Shown: piece after piece, positions 1 through 9,076 of the stretch
How positions within the stretch are numbered: position 1 is the first letter of the stretch
How the letters are laid out: each line of letters begins with the position of its first letter
From: DASWJZ01 sp963761005
GTDB taxonomy: Bacteria > Pseudomonadota > Alphaproteobacteria > Rhizobiales > Afifellaceae
Assembly (NCBI GenBank): GCA_963761005.1
Contig: CAVXFK010000013.1
Coordinates: forward strand, 1 to 64,000
Direction: 5' to 3'
Length of the DNA stretch: 64,000 nucleotides
Program-made: the position numbers and the translations under genes
The notes under the pieces: generated by a model
Told to the model about the DNA's origin: nothing
Databases searched by the model: none
What the model saw: only the letters and a program-made list of their open reading frames with translations

Positions 1-75
1 ATGGGCCAGTCCTTCCAGATCAAGAACCCGCATGCGGTCGCTTCGTGCGGCTGCGGCACGAGCTTCTCGGTCTGA
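1..75 (+). CDS. erpA: Iron-sulfur cluster insertion protein, A-type carrier (C-terminal fragment)
   Basis: Only the last 24 residues are in the window; the gene starts to the left. The tail ends in SCGCGTSFSV, the C-terminal Cys-X-Cys signature of HesB/IscA/ErpA carriers, which hand Fe-S clusters to apoproteins using this pair plus an upstream cysteine. The ATG at position 1 is in frame but would leave only the last quarter of a ~110-residue protein, so it is internal. The next gene on the same strand is xthA. Assignment to ErpA rather than another A-type carrier is by common gene order and is less certain than the family. Confidence 0.75.
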   Translation: MGQSFQIKNPHAVASCGCGTSFSV

Positions 76-100
76 GACCGATATCCTCACCCTCGACGTC

Positions 101-197
101 GTCATTGCCGGACTTGATCCGGCAACCCATTCCGGAACAGTGCTGGCGTCCACCAGCGTTCCGGAATGGATGCCACGGTCAAGCCATGGCATGACGA
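101..197. repeat. Intergenic palindromic repeat (GTCATTGCCGG type)
   Basis: The left arm reads GTCATTGCCGGACTTGATCC and the right side closes with CAAGCCATGGCATGACGAC. This is the widespread alphaproteobacterial 'GTCAT...CCGG...TGACG' intergenic repeat. It fills the gap between the Fe-S carrier and xthA and probably folds into an imperfect hairpin in the transcript. I see no other copy of this exact family in the window; the many repeats further right are a related but different type. Confidence 0.6.
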
Positions 198-226
198 CAA
201 TTCTGCCAACTTTGCACTAGCTCCCG

Positions 227-1013
227 ATGCGGATCGCCACCTGGAACATCAACGGCGTCAAGGCGCGGATCGACAATCTCCTCGCTTGGCTGAAAGAGGC
301 GTCGCCCGACGTCGTCTGCCTGCAGGAGATCAAATCGGTCGACGAGGGGTTTCCAGCCGATGTCCTCAGCGACGCCGGTTACAATTCCGCCGTCCTCGGC
401 CAGAAGGGCTTCAACGGCGTCGCACTCCTTGCAAAGCATCCGATAGAGGACGTGACGCGCGGTCTGCCCGACGGTGACGACGACGAGCAGGCGCGCTTCA
501 TCGTCGGTCTTGTCGCGCCGAAAGGCGGCACCGCCGTCCGTGTCGCCTCTGCCTACATGCCGAACGGCAACCCGATCGGGACCGAGAAATTCACCAACAA
601 GCTCGCCTGGCTCAAGCGGCTGGAGGACTGGACCCAGTCCGCGCTCGCCGACGAGGAGGTGCTCGTCATCGGCGGTGACTACAATATCATCCCCGAGCCG
701 ATCGACGCGAAGAATCCGGAAGCATGGACCGGCGACGCGCTCTATCAGCCCGAAATCGCGGGCCGCCTTCCGCCGGCTTCTGGCGCTTGGGCTGACCGAC
801 GCCGTCCGCGCGGTCGACGATCGCGGCGGCATCTACACCTTCTGGGACTATCAGGCGGGTGCCTGGCAGAAGAACAACGGCATCCGCATCGATCACCTGC
901 TGCTCTCGCCGGAGGCTGCCGACCGGCTGCTCGAAGCCGGCGTCGACCGCTACGTGCGCGCCTGGGAGAAGCCGTCCGACCACGTGCCGGTCTGGGTGGA
1001 GCTCAGGGACTGA
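227..1013 (+). pseudogene. xthA: Exodeoxyribonuclease III (xthA), frameshifted
   Basis: Two overlapping frames together give a complete ~261-residue ExoIII, the AP endonuclease/3'-5' exonuclease of base-excision repair. Frame 1 starts MRIATWNINGVKAR and holds the catalytic LQEIK (E34) and GGDYNI motifs. The second frame continues with RAAFRRLLALGLTDA, IRIDHLL and the C-terminal SDHVPVW catalytic His-Asp. The switch is at about 758, where GAAATCGCGGGCC has one base too many (GAA ATC CGG GCC would restore Glu-Ile-Arg-Ala). Everything else is conserved, so this is either a very recent mutation or a sequence error. Confidence 0.85.
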
Positions 1014-1099
1014 CGCCGTCCCATCGCGCCGTGGCGGCTGGGGCACATTCCGCCCAGTAAGGGTCGCGATTCCGGCACCGACGTGCTAGAGTAACGATC

Positions 1100-1381
1100 A
1101 TGAGGATGATCCTGATCGCGTCCGCGTCGGTGCTCCTCGTCGGAGCGCAGGCCTCGGCCGGCACCAACTGCACCTGCCGCGGTCCGGGCGTCGAGGCTAC
1201 GCTCGGTCAGACCGTATGCCTCAAGACTGCCACCGGCCTGCGCCTCGCGCGCTGCGAGATGGTGTTGAACAACACCTCCTGGAAGTTCCTGAGCGATTCC
1301 TGCCCAGAGGCGTCGCGTGCAGTCGGAAACGAAGTCCTCGCGATGTCCGTCGCGCCGGACAACGCCCTGCCGCTTCGCTGA
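1100..1381 (+). CDS. Small secreted cysteine-containing protein of unknown function
   Basis: A 93-residue protein with a clear Sec signal peptide (MRMILIASASVLLVGAQASA, cleavage near residue 20). The mature part has five cysteines (C24, C26, C40, C52, C68), which suggests periplasmic disulfide bonds, and one NCTC cluster directly after the cleavage site. No known domain is recognised. It lies tail-to-tail with exoR, 18 bp apart. Base composition matches its neighbours. Function unknown. Confidence 0.6.
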   Translation: MRMILIASASVLLVGAQASAGTNCTCRGPGVEATLGQTVCLKTATGLRLARCEMVLNNTSWKFLSDSCPEASRAVGNEVLAMSVAPDNALPLR

Positions 1382-1399
1382 TTTAGAACGAGAGAGGAC

Positions 1400-2209
1400 T
1401 TACTGAAGCGGTGCGGGCGCTTGCGCCTGTGCCTGCGCGCCGCCGGTGCGGTGCGCGATCCAGGCCTCGGCAAGCGCCATCGCCTCGCGCCGCTCGTCTT
1501 CGCTCGCGGTGGAGAACGCCTGCTCGTGCTTGCCCTGGATCACCGGGTCGCCTGGGTTCGAAAGCCGCGCGATCGTCAGCCACATCAGCCCCTCGATCGG
1601 GCGGCGGTCCATGCCGATGCCCTCGTAGAGCATGTGCCCGAACTCGGCTTGCGCGCCGACATGGCCCTTGCGCGCGGCGAGCTTGAACCAGCGCGCCGCC
1701 TGGCGGGTGTCCTTCTCGCCCCCCTGCCCCTGCAGGAACATGTTGGCGAGCGAGAACTGCGCGTCGGAATCGCCGAAATAGGAGGCGGCGTAGGCGAAGA
1801 AGCGCCGCGCGCGGCTCGGATCGGCCACGACCTGACCCGGTATGCCGCTCTGATAGTAGGTGCCGAGCGTTACGAAGGCATCGGCCACGAACGGCGCGTC
1901 GGGTGCGCTCGGGCTCTCGTCGCCGTATTCGGTGGCGACCTGCGTGAAGAGCTGCATCGCCTTCCTGTCGTCTTCGGCAACGAGATCGCCCGTCTGGTAC
2001 ATCCGGCCGAGCTTCCACAGCGCGCCCGGATGCCCGTTGGCCGCCGCGTAGTTCAGCGCCTCAAGCGCCGTCACGGCATCGCCCGCCTTATAGGCCTCGT
2101 AGCCGGAGCGGAATGCCTCGGCGGGTGTAAGCTTCGGATCGAGCGCGTGCGCGGCGCTGGCTCCGAGCCCCGTCATCAGAATGACGATGCTGAATCTAGA
2201 GATCCGCAT
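1400..2209 (-). CDS. exoR: Exopolysaccharide regulator ExoR (Sel1/TPR repeat protein)
   Basis: A 269-residue periplasmic protein with a signal peptide (MRISRFSIVILMTGLGASAA, then HALDP) and at least four Sel1-type repeats (GALWKLGRMYQTGD, AFVTLGTYYQSG, AQFSLANMFLQGQG, AQAEFGHMLYEGIG). Length and repeat layout match rhizobial ExoR, which in Sinorhizobium binds and inhibits the sensor ExoS and so controls succinoglycan and flagella. The C-terminus is Gln/Ala/Pro-rich. Its start overlaps the last 14 bp of ilvD on the same strand, which suggests co-transcription and translational coupling. No exoS/chvI is in the window. Confidence 0.85.
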   Translation of the reverse strand: MRISRFSIVILMTGLGASAAHALDPKLTPAEAFRSGYEAYKAGDAVTALEALNYAAANGHPGALWKLGRMYQTGDLVAEDDRKAMQLFTQVATEYGDESPSAPDAPFVADAFVTLGTYYQSGIPGQVVADPSRARRFFAYAASYFGDSDAQFSLANMFLQGQGGEKDTRQAARWFKLAARKGHVGAQAEFGHMLYEGIGMDRRPIEGLMWLTIARLSNPGDPVIQGKHEQAFSTASEDERREAMALAEAWIAHRTGGAQAQAQAPAPLQ

Positions 2210-3920
2210 AAGTCACCGTCTCGGCGGCACCACCTGGATGGGTGACCGCCCCGTCTCTCGCTGAGCCGACGAGCTGGGCGTATTTCCACAGCGCACCGGA
2301 CTGGTAGTCCGTTTCGCGCGGCTTCCAATCCTTGCGCCGTGCCGCGAGCTCTGCGTCGGAAAGTTTGACGTCGAGGCGCCCGGCCTCCGCGTCCAACTCG
2401 ATAACGTCTCCGTCGCGAAGCAGCCCGATCGGCCCGCCGAGCGCTGCCTCCGGAGCCACGTGGCCGACGCAGAAGCCCCGCGTCGCGCCGGAAAAGCGGC
2501 CGTCGGTGATGAGCGCGACCTTGTCGCCCATCCCCTGCCCGTAGAGAGCTGCGGTCGTGGAGAGCATCTCGCGCATGCCCGGGCCGCCGCGCGGCCCTTC
2601 GTAGCGGATGACCAGCACCTCGCCTTCCTTGTATTTGCGCTCGCTCACGGCGGCGAAACATTCCTCTTCGCTGTCGAAGCACCGTGCCGGGCCGGAGAAG
2701 CGGGTGTTCTTCATCCCCGCCACCTTCACGATGGCACCTTCCGCGGCGAGGTTGCCTCTGAGCCCCACAACGCCGCCCGTCGGCGTGATCGGGTTGTCGG
2801 CCGGACGCACCACGTCCTGGTCGGGGTTCCAACTCACCTGGGAGAGGTTTTCGGCAATTGTGCGGCCAGTTACGGTTAAGCAATCGCCATTGAGAAAACC
2901 GTTATCAAGGAGTGTCTTCATGAGGAGCGGGATGCCGCCGGCCTCGAACATGTCCTTGGCAACGTAGCGCCCAGCGGGCTTGAGATCGGCGATATAGGGC
3001 GTGCGCTTGAAGATCTCCGCGACGTCGAAGAGGTCGAACTTGATGCCGCATTCGTGCGCGATTGCCGGGAGATGCAGGCCGGCATTGGTCGACCCGCCGG
3101 ACGCCGCAACCACCGTCGCGGCGTTCTCGAGCGCTTCCCGGGTGACGATGTCGCGCGGACGGATATCACGGGCGACGAGTTCCATGATCTTCTCGCCCGA
3201 CACCATGCAGAAGGCGTCGCGGATCTCGTAAGGCGCCGGCGCGCCTGCCGAATAGGGGAGCGCAAGCCCGATCGCCTCCGACACGGTCGCCATCGTGTTG
3301 GCGGTGAATTGCGCGCCGCAGGCGCCGGCGGACGGGCAGGCAACCTGCTCAAGTTCGTCGAGATCGGCCATGGACATGCGGCCGACGGAAACCATGCCGA
3401 CGGCTTCGAAGAGATCCTGCACTGTCACCTGCTTGCCGCGGAAGCGGCCCGGCAGGATCGACCCGCCGTAGATGAAGACCGAAGGCACGTTCAGCCGGCA
3501 CATCGCCATCATCATGCCGGGCAGCGACTTGTCGCATCCGGCAAGCCCGATCAGCGCGTCGTAGCAGTGTCCGCGCATCGTGAGTTCGACGGAATCCGCG
3601 ATCACCTCGCGCGACACCAGTGACGACTTCATGCCCTGGTGACCCATGGCAATGCCATCGGTGACCGTGATCGTGGTGAATTCCCTCGGCGTGCCGCCGG
3701 CTGCGGCGACGCCTTTTTTGGCGGCCTGCGCCTGGCGGGCAAGCGAGATGTTGCAGGGTGCGGCTTCGTTCCAGCAGGTCGCGACCCCGACGAAAGGCTG
3801 ATGAATCTGCTCACGCGTCAGACCCATCGCGTAGTAGTAGGAGCGATGTGGTGCGCGGCTTGGCCCCTCCGTCACGTGACGGCTGGGCAGCTTCTTCTTG
3901 TCGAACGTTCTTGCGTCCAT
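2196..3920 (-). CDS. ilvD: Dihydroxy-acid dehydratase
   Basis: A 574-residue IlvD/Edd-family enzyme that dehydrates 2,3-dihydroxy-3-methylbutanoate (or -pentanoate) in valine/isoleucine synthesis. Cluster and metal-binding signatures are present: GCDKSLPGMMMAMCRLN (about residues 130-146) and CPSAGACGAQFTANTM (about 200-215), with a C-terminal DGRFSGATRGFCVGHV stretch. Full length for the short (~570 aa) branch, which also includes sugar-acid dehydratases, so the substrate is inferred. It starts at MDARTFDKKK. The exoR start lies inside its 3' end. Confidence 0.88.
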   Translation of the reverse strand: MDARTFDKKKLPSRHVTEGPSRAPHRSYYYAMGLTREQIHQPFVGVATCWNEAAPCNISLARQAQAAKKGVAAAGGTPREFTTITVTDGIAMGHQGMKSSLVSREVIADSVELTMRGHCYDALIGLAGCDKSLPGMMMAMCRLNVPSVFIYGGSILPGRFRGKQVTVQDLFEAVGMVSVGRMSMADLDELEQVACPSAGACGAQFTANTMATVSEAIGLALPYSAGAPAPYEIRDAFCMVSGEKIMELVARDIRPRDIVTREALENAATVVAASGGSTNAGLHLPAIAHECGIKFDLFDVAEIFKRTPYIADLKPAGRYVAKDMFEAGGIPLLMKTLLDNGFLNGDCLTVTGRTIAENLSQVSWNPDQDVVRPADNPITPTGGVVGLRGNLAAEGAIVKVAGMKNTRFSGPARCFDSEEECFAAVSERKYKEGEVLVIRYEGPRGGPGMREMLSTTAALYGQGMGDKVALITDGRFSGATRGFCVGHVAPEAALGGPIGLLRDGDVIELDAEAGRLDVKLSDAELAARRKDWKPRETDYQSGALWKYAQLVGSARDGAVTHPGGAAETVTYADL

Positions 3921-4230
3921 CTACGCCCGCTCTCGCCGCGTCCCCCATTTGGCGCAGCTTCGCTCTGTCTTGGCCGCCACCTAAACCCGCCCCCGCGGCG
4001 TGCCTTCCTGCCGACACTCAGACTGGCGCCGAGTTCCTGAGAAATAATAAGATCGAACGTGGCGCAAAGGGGGCCGCAGGGCCGATCGACGCGGATTTGC
4101 AACAGCTGTGGCAGTTCGGTGACACGCGACTGGTGGGGCGTTATGGTTGCGTTTCACATGGGTTGTTAATTCTCCCGCCATACGGACCCAGCGTGGGGAA
4201 GGTCACCTACCGATCCGAGAGTGACGTCAT
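3921..4230. other. Divergent intergenic region between ilvD and mscS
   Basis: 310 bp with no supported gene. It must hold the promoters of ilvD(-exoR) to the left and of the MscS gene to the right. An AT-richer patch (GAGAAATAATAAGATCG, about 4040-4056) and a TTGTTAATTC patch near 4164-4173 are plausible promoter parts, but I cannot assign exact -35/-10 boxes. No attenuator or T-box for ilvD is visible. Confidence 0.4.
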
Positions 4231-6114
4231 ATGACGCACTTTTTTCATTTTCGATCCCGATGTTTTGCATCGTCGCGGCGGCTCGGGGCGGCGCTTGTCT
4301 GCGTTCTAGCCCTGACGGCAGCCCAGGCTCAGCCGCAAGCCGAGCCGGCGGCCAAGTCCACGTTCGACGAGACCTATCTCTCGCTCCTCGCCCACCCGGA
4401 CCTATCCAGCCCCAGATCCACGCTCGCAACGCTGCAAGAAAGCGTGCAGCACGCCTACAATGTCCTGACCAAAGCCTATGACGAGCACCGTCGCAGTCGC
4501 GGATTCACTACCACCGCCGAAGTGAAGCAGCAGGTGACGACCGCGCAGCTGCTGCTCCACCGGGCGATCGCAACGCTCGATCTGAGCCAACAGCCGGCCG
4601 TCAACCGGGAGGAAGTGGGCACCGAGACGGTCCTGCTGCTCAAGGAAATACTCGACCGGATTCCGGTCATTCCAGTCGACCGTATTCCTGGCCCGGAAGA
4701 CGTCGTGGCCCAAGATGGCAAGGCGCCGCTCCAGGCATGGTCCCTGCCCTATGGGGATATCCAGATCGTGCGCACGAGCGACGGCCAGGAAGCCGGCCAC
4801 TATCTGTTTTCGGCCGCCACGGTCGCGCACGTGGCGGAGTTCTACAACCTCATCAAGGGCTTCGCCCAGCGCCCCGACGCCCCAGCAGATTTCTTCGAGT
4901 TTTATACGCTGACACCCGGCCATCTGCTGCCGCCGAAATGGTACCTCTGGATTGAGGACATGCCCGAGTGGACGCGGCACGCGTTTGCGGGCCAAGCGGT
5001 GTGGCAATGGGTCGGCCTATTCCTTGTCGCAACAGCGCTCGCCGGCATCTACTGGGCGGTCTGGCGCCTTCCGCATGGGCGCATCGCGGCCGCCGCGCCG
5101 CTCAAACGCGCGGGATATCGCCTGTCGATGACGATCGTGGTCGTTCTGGCAACGTTTTTTGCCCAATGGCTTGCGGCCGACCAACTGAACATCACCGGCT
5201 GGCCGTACGTGGCAGTCAACACGACACTCTACTCGATCGCCTATATGGCGACGGCATTGCTGACCTATTTCGCACTGGTCGAACTCGCCGAGCTGATCAT
5301 CGCATCGCCGCGGATCGACCCAGCGAGCATCGACGCGAGCCTGTTGCGGATCACCGCGCGCGTCGTCGGCATAGTGGCGGCGGTGTGCATCGTTATGTAC
5401 GGCGCGACGGAGGTCGGCATTTCCCTCTATGGTGTTCTCGCGGGGCTCGGCGTCGGCGGCTTGGCGCTCGGCCTAGCCGCGCGCCCGACGCTTGAGAACC
5501 TGATCGGCGGCCTGACGCTTTACGCCGACCGGCCGGTGCGTGTCGGCGATTTCTGCCAGTTCAACAACACGAGTGGCAAGGTCGAGGAGATCGGACTGCG
5601 CTCTACCCGTGTGCGTGCGCCGGACCGTACGCTCATCACGATACCGAATGCCGAGTTTTCCAATATGCAGATCGTGAACTTCTCGCGGCGCGACCAGATA
5701 ATGTTGGCGACCACGCTCGGGCTACGCTACGAGACGACACGCGAGCAGATGCGCGAGGTGATCCGGCGCATTAGCGACCTGCTTCTCGAGCAGCCCGAGA
5801 TCGACCGGGACAAGGTGCGCGTGCGCTTCCGAGAGTTCGGCGAATACGCGCTCGGTGTCGAGTTTCGCGCGTTCTTCAACACCACCGACTTCACACACTT
5901 CCTGGAGCTTCAGGAGGAACTGTTTCTCACGGTCATGAAGATCGTCGAGGACTGCGGAACGGCGATGGCCTTCCCGTCGAACACGACCTATCACGTGACG
6001 GACGGAGGGCTGATGCCGAAGCCGCTGCGGGATATCGCTCGCCCGGACACCAAGGACGACGCGGAGCGTGATGGCGGTGCGGGCACCGGTCGCCTGTCCG
6101 GCTCCGCGGCCTGA
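4231..6114 (+). CDS. MscS-family mechanosensitive ion channel
   Basis: A 627-residue inner-membrane channel with a signal peptide (cleaved near AQAQ, residue ~33), a ~220-residue periplasmic N-domain, four to five membrane segments between about residues 260 and 430, and the MscS pore helix and beta domain. The glycine/alanine-rich pore stretch VLAGLGVGGLALGLAA is followed by LENLIGGLTLYADRPVRVGD, the classical MscS signature. The family opens on membrane tension and releases solutes on osmotic downshock. The enlarged N-domain puts it with the large MscK/YbdG-like members rather than MscS itself. Single gene, divergent from ilvD. Confidence 0.88.
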   Translation: MTHFFHFRSRCFASSRRLGAALVCVLALTAAQAQPQAEPAAKSTFDETYLSLLAHPDLSSPRSTLATLQESVQHAYNVLTKAYDEHRRSRGFTTTAEVKQQVTTAQLLLHRAIATLDLSQQPAVNREEVGTETVLLLKEILDRIPVIPVDRIPGPEDVVAQDGKAPLQAWSLPYGDIQIVRTSDGQEAGHYLFSAATVAHVAEFYNLIKGFAQRPDAPADFFEFYTLTPGHLLPPKWYLWIEDMPEWTRHAFAGQAVWQWVGLFLVATALAGIYWAVWRLPHGRIAAAAPLKRAGYRLSMTIVVVLATFFAQWLAADQLNITGWPYVAVNTTLYSIAYMATALLTYFALVELAELIIASPRIDPASIDASLLRITARVVGIVAAVCIVMYGATEVGISLYGVLAGLGVGGLALGLAARPTLENLIGGLTLYADRPVRVGDFCQFNNTSGKVEEIGLRSTRVRAPDRTLITIPNAEFSNMQIVNFSRRDQIMLATTLGLRYETTREQMREVIRRISDLLLEQPEIDRDKVRVRFREFGEYALGVEFRAFFNTTDFTHFLELQEELFLTVMKIVEDCGTAMAFPSNTTYHVTDGGLMPKPLRDIARPDTKDDAERDGGAGTGRLSGSAA

Positions 6115-6140
6115 CGCGGCTGGTCCGTCTGCCGGGAGGT

Positions 6141-8951
6141 TTAAGCCGCGTCCTTGACCCGCTTCAGCGCAACCGCAAGGCGCTCGCCGTCGGCGGCGTA
6201 GGCCGCGCGCTTCTCGCGCTCCGCTTCCACGACCTCTTCCGGGGCGCGGGCGACGAACTTGGCGTTGGCGAGCTTCTTGTCGATCCGCCCGATCTCGACC
6301 CCCACGCGCGCGATCTCCTTTTCGAGCCGGGCCTCTTCAGCGGAGAAGTCGACAACTCCGGCAAGCGGCAGCGCAAAGGTCGCGCCGCCGACGATGACTT
6401 GCGCCGAGCCGACCGGTGGGCGCTCCGCGCTTGCGATGCCCTCCACGCGCGCGAGGCGCTCAATCGCCGCAGTGTGGCGCGCAAGGCGCTCGGCCATGCC
6501 GGAATCCTCGCTGAGCATGACGAGCTGTGTTTTTGCCGCCGGCGGCACGTTCATCTCCGAGCGCACCGAGCGGATGGCGCCGATCAGCTCCACGAGGCCG
6601 TTGATCTCTGAATCGGCGGCGAGATCGGTGAACGCCGGTTCCGGCCAGGGCGAGAGCGCGAGCACTTTCTTCCCCCCCTCCCCGATGCCGATCCAAAGCG
6701 CCTCCGTGATGAACGGCATGAAGGGATGCAGGCTGCGCAGGATGAGGCTCAGGACATGCGCGGCTGTCGCGCGGGTCTCCGCCTTCGCCGCGTGTCTGCC
6801 TTCGACGAGCACCGGCTTGATCAGCTCAAGGTACCAATCGCAGTAGGTCGCCCAGACGAAATGGTAGATCGCGTCGGCGCCCTCGTTGAAGCGGAACTCT
6901 TCGATTGACCGCGTGACCGCGCGAACGGTGGCGGTCGCTTCCGTCAGGATCCAGCGGTTGACGGTTTCGCGTGCGCCCGCCGGATCGAAGGCCGGGTCGA
7001 GGCGGCATTCGTTGATCTCGCAGAAACGCGCCGCGTTCCATATCTTGGTGCCGAAGTTCCGGTAGCCCTCGATCCGCGCACGCGAGGGCTTCACGTCGCC
7101 GCGCGGCGTCACCAGCGACGCCATCGTGAAGCGGAGCGCGTCGGCCCCGTACTCGTCGATCAACTCGAGGGGGTCGACCACGTTCCCCTTCGACTTCGAC
7201 ATCTTGGCGCCCTTCTCGTCGCGCACGATGCCGTGGATGTAGGTGGTGTGGAACGGCTCCTTCTTCATGAAGTGGAGCCCCATCATCATCATCCGCGCCA
7301 CCCAGAAGAAGATGATGTCGAAGCCGGTGACGAGCACGCTCGTCGGATAATAGCGCTTGAGCTCCGGCGTCGAGTCCGGCCAGCCGAGCGTGGAGAAGGG
7401 CCAGAGCGCGGAGGAGAACCAGGTGTCGAGCACATCCTCGTCGCGCCAGATCGGGATCGCCGGGAGCGGCTGATCGTTCTTGAACGACGTTGCCCGGTAC
7501 TCCGCCGCGCGCCGGCTGGAGGTCACTTCCACAACGTCGTGGCGATAGTACTTCTCCGCCGCCGCCCGCGCGGCGGTCTCGGAATTCTCGACGAAGATCT
7601 CCAGATCGTCGAAGTTGAAGCCGCTGCCGTCGCGCTTCGGACCATACCAGGCGGGAATGCGATGGCCCCACCAGAGCTGCCGCGAAATGCACCAGGGCTG
7701 GATGTTCTCCATCCAGTCGAAGTAGGTGCGCTCCCAGCTTTTCGGCACGATCGCGGTGCGCCCCTCGCGCACGCTCGCGATCGCAGGCTTCGCCAGCACC
7801 TCGGCATTCACGTACCACTGGTCGGTCAGGAACGGCTCGATCGGCACGCCGCTCCGGTCGCCGTGCGGGACCGTGTGCGTGTGCTCGACCGTCTTCTCGA
7901 TCAGCTCGCGCTCCTGCATCATCGCGACGATGCTCTCGCGCGCGGTGAAACGGTCGAGTCCGTCGAGCGCTTCGATCGTCTCGCTCAGCTCCACGGACGG
8001 CGGCACGTCGCGGAGAAAGTCCTCGTTGTCGCGAAGCCGGATGTTCGCCTCCGCATCCATGATATTGACGAGGAGCAGATTGTGCCGGCGGCCGACCTCG
8101 AAGTCGTTGAAGTCGTGCGCGGGCGTGATCTTGACCGCGCCGGAGCCGGCTTCCGGATCGGCGTATTCGTCGGCGACGATCGGGATGCGTCGGCCGACGA
8201 GCGGCAGCACCGCGAACTTGCCGACGAGCTTCTTGTAGCTCTTGTCGTCGGGATGGACGGCGACCGCCGTGTCGCCGAGCATCGTTTCCGGCCGTGTCGT
8301 CGCGACGACGATGACATCGTCGCTGGCCTCGATCGGATAGCGGAAATGCCAGAGATGCCCCTTCACCTCGACCTGCTGTACCTCGAGGTCCGAGATTGCG
8401 GTCATCAGCTTCGGGTCCCAGTTCACGAGCCGCTTATCGCGATAGATCAGACCTTCCTTGTGAAGCTGCACGAAGACCTTGATGACGGCGCGCGACAGGC
8501 CCTCGTCCATGGTGAAGCGCTCGCGCAACCAGTCGCAGGAAGCGCCAAGCCGCTTCAGCTGGTTGATGATCATGCCGCCGGACTCGGCCTTCCAGGCCCA
8601 CACCTTCTCGACGAAGGCGTCGCGGCCGATCTCGCGGCGGCTCGACTCCTGGTGCTCCATCATCTGCCGCTCGACCACCATCTGCGTGGCGATGCCGGCA
8701 TGGTCCATGCCCGGCTGCCAAAGGACGTCGCGTCCGCGCATGCGCTCAAAGCGGACCAGAATGTCCTGCAGCGTGTTGTTGAGCGCGTGCCCCATATGGA
8801 GCGAGCCGGTGACGTTCGGCGGCGGAATGACGATCGAGAAAGGCTCCGCACCGGGTGCTGCGCCGGCGCCGGCACGGAACGCCCCGGCCTTCTCCCAAAG
8901 GTCGCGGATGTGCGGCTCGACGCTCGCCGCGTCGTAGGTCTTCTCGAGCAT
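6141..8951 (-). CDS. valS: Valyl-tRNA synthetase
   Basis: A 936-residue class I synthetase that charges tRNA-Val. It has the HIGH-type motif in PPPNVTGSLHMGHAL (about residues 42-56), the CP1 editing domain, the KMSKS motif in GAKMSKSKGNVVDP, the anticodon-binding domain and the C-terminal coiled-coil arm (EEARLEKEIARVGVEIG...EREKRA) typical of bacterial ValRS. Starts MLEKTYDAASVEPHI. The gene follows popZ on the same strand with a 125-bp gap, the usual alphaproteobacterial order. Confidence 0.96.
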   Translation of the reverse strand: MLEKTYDAASVEPHIRDLWEKAGAFRAGAGAAPGAEPFSIVIPPPNVTGSLHMGHALNNTLQDILVRFERMRGRDVLWQPGMDHAGIATQMVVERQMMEHQESSRREIGRDAFVEKVWAWKAESGGMIINQLKRLGASCDWLRERFTMDEGLSRAVIKVFVQLHKEGLIYRDKRLVNWDPKLMTAISDLEVQQVEVKGHLWHFRYPIEASDDVIVVATTRPETMLGDTAVAVHPDDKSYKKLVGKFAVLPLVGRRIPIVADEYADPEAGSGAVKITPAHDFNDFEVGRRHNLLLVNIMDAEANIRLRDNEDFLRDVPPSVELSETIEALDGLDRFTARESIVAMMQERELIEKTVEHTHTVPHGDRSGVPIEPFLTDQWYVNAEVLAKPAIASVREGRTAIVPKSWERTYFDWMENIQPWCISRQLWWGHRIPAWYGPKRDGSGFNFDDLEIFVENSETAARAAAEKYYRHDVVEVTSSRRAAEYRATSFKNDQPLPAIPIWRDEDVLDTWFSSALWPFSTLGWPDSTPELKRYYPTSVLVTGFDIIFFWVARMMMMGLHFMKKEPFHTTYIHGIVRDEKGAKMSKSKGNVVDPLELIDEYGADALRFTMASLVTPRGDVKPSRARIEGYRNFGTKIWNAARFCEINECRLDPAFDPAGARETVNRWILTEATATVRAVTRSIEEFRFNEGADAIYHFVWATYCDWYLELIKPVLVEGRHAAKAETRATAAHVLSLILRSLHPFMPFITEALWIGIGEGGKKVLALSPWPEPAFTDLAADSEINGLVELIGAIRSVRSEMNVPPAAKTQLVMLSEDSGMAERLARHTAAIERLARVEGIASAERPPVGSAQVIVGGATFALPLAGVVDFSAEEARLEKEIARVGVEIGRIDKKLANAKFVARAPEEVVEAEREKRAAYAADGERLAVALKRVKDAA

Positions 8952-9076
8952 GTCCGTCCCGGCTGTGGCGGCGGTGTTAAACTGGCGCCGCTTGAGCGTG
9001 TCAACCGCTCAAAAGCACCGGATGCGCCGCCCTCGGCAGCGCAGGCCGAACCTGCCTATTCCTTGGGCGAGAAGCC

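Noticed and set aside
3921..4230. A leader-peptide attenuator for ilvD
   Set aside because: No short frame rich in Leu/Val/Ile and no paired terminator/antiterminator hairpins could be found upstream of ilvD.
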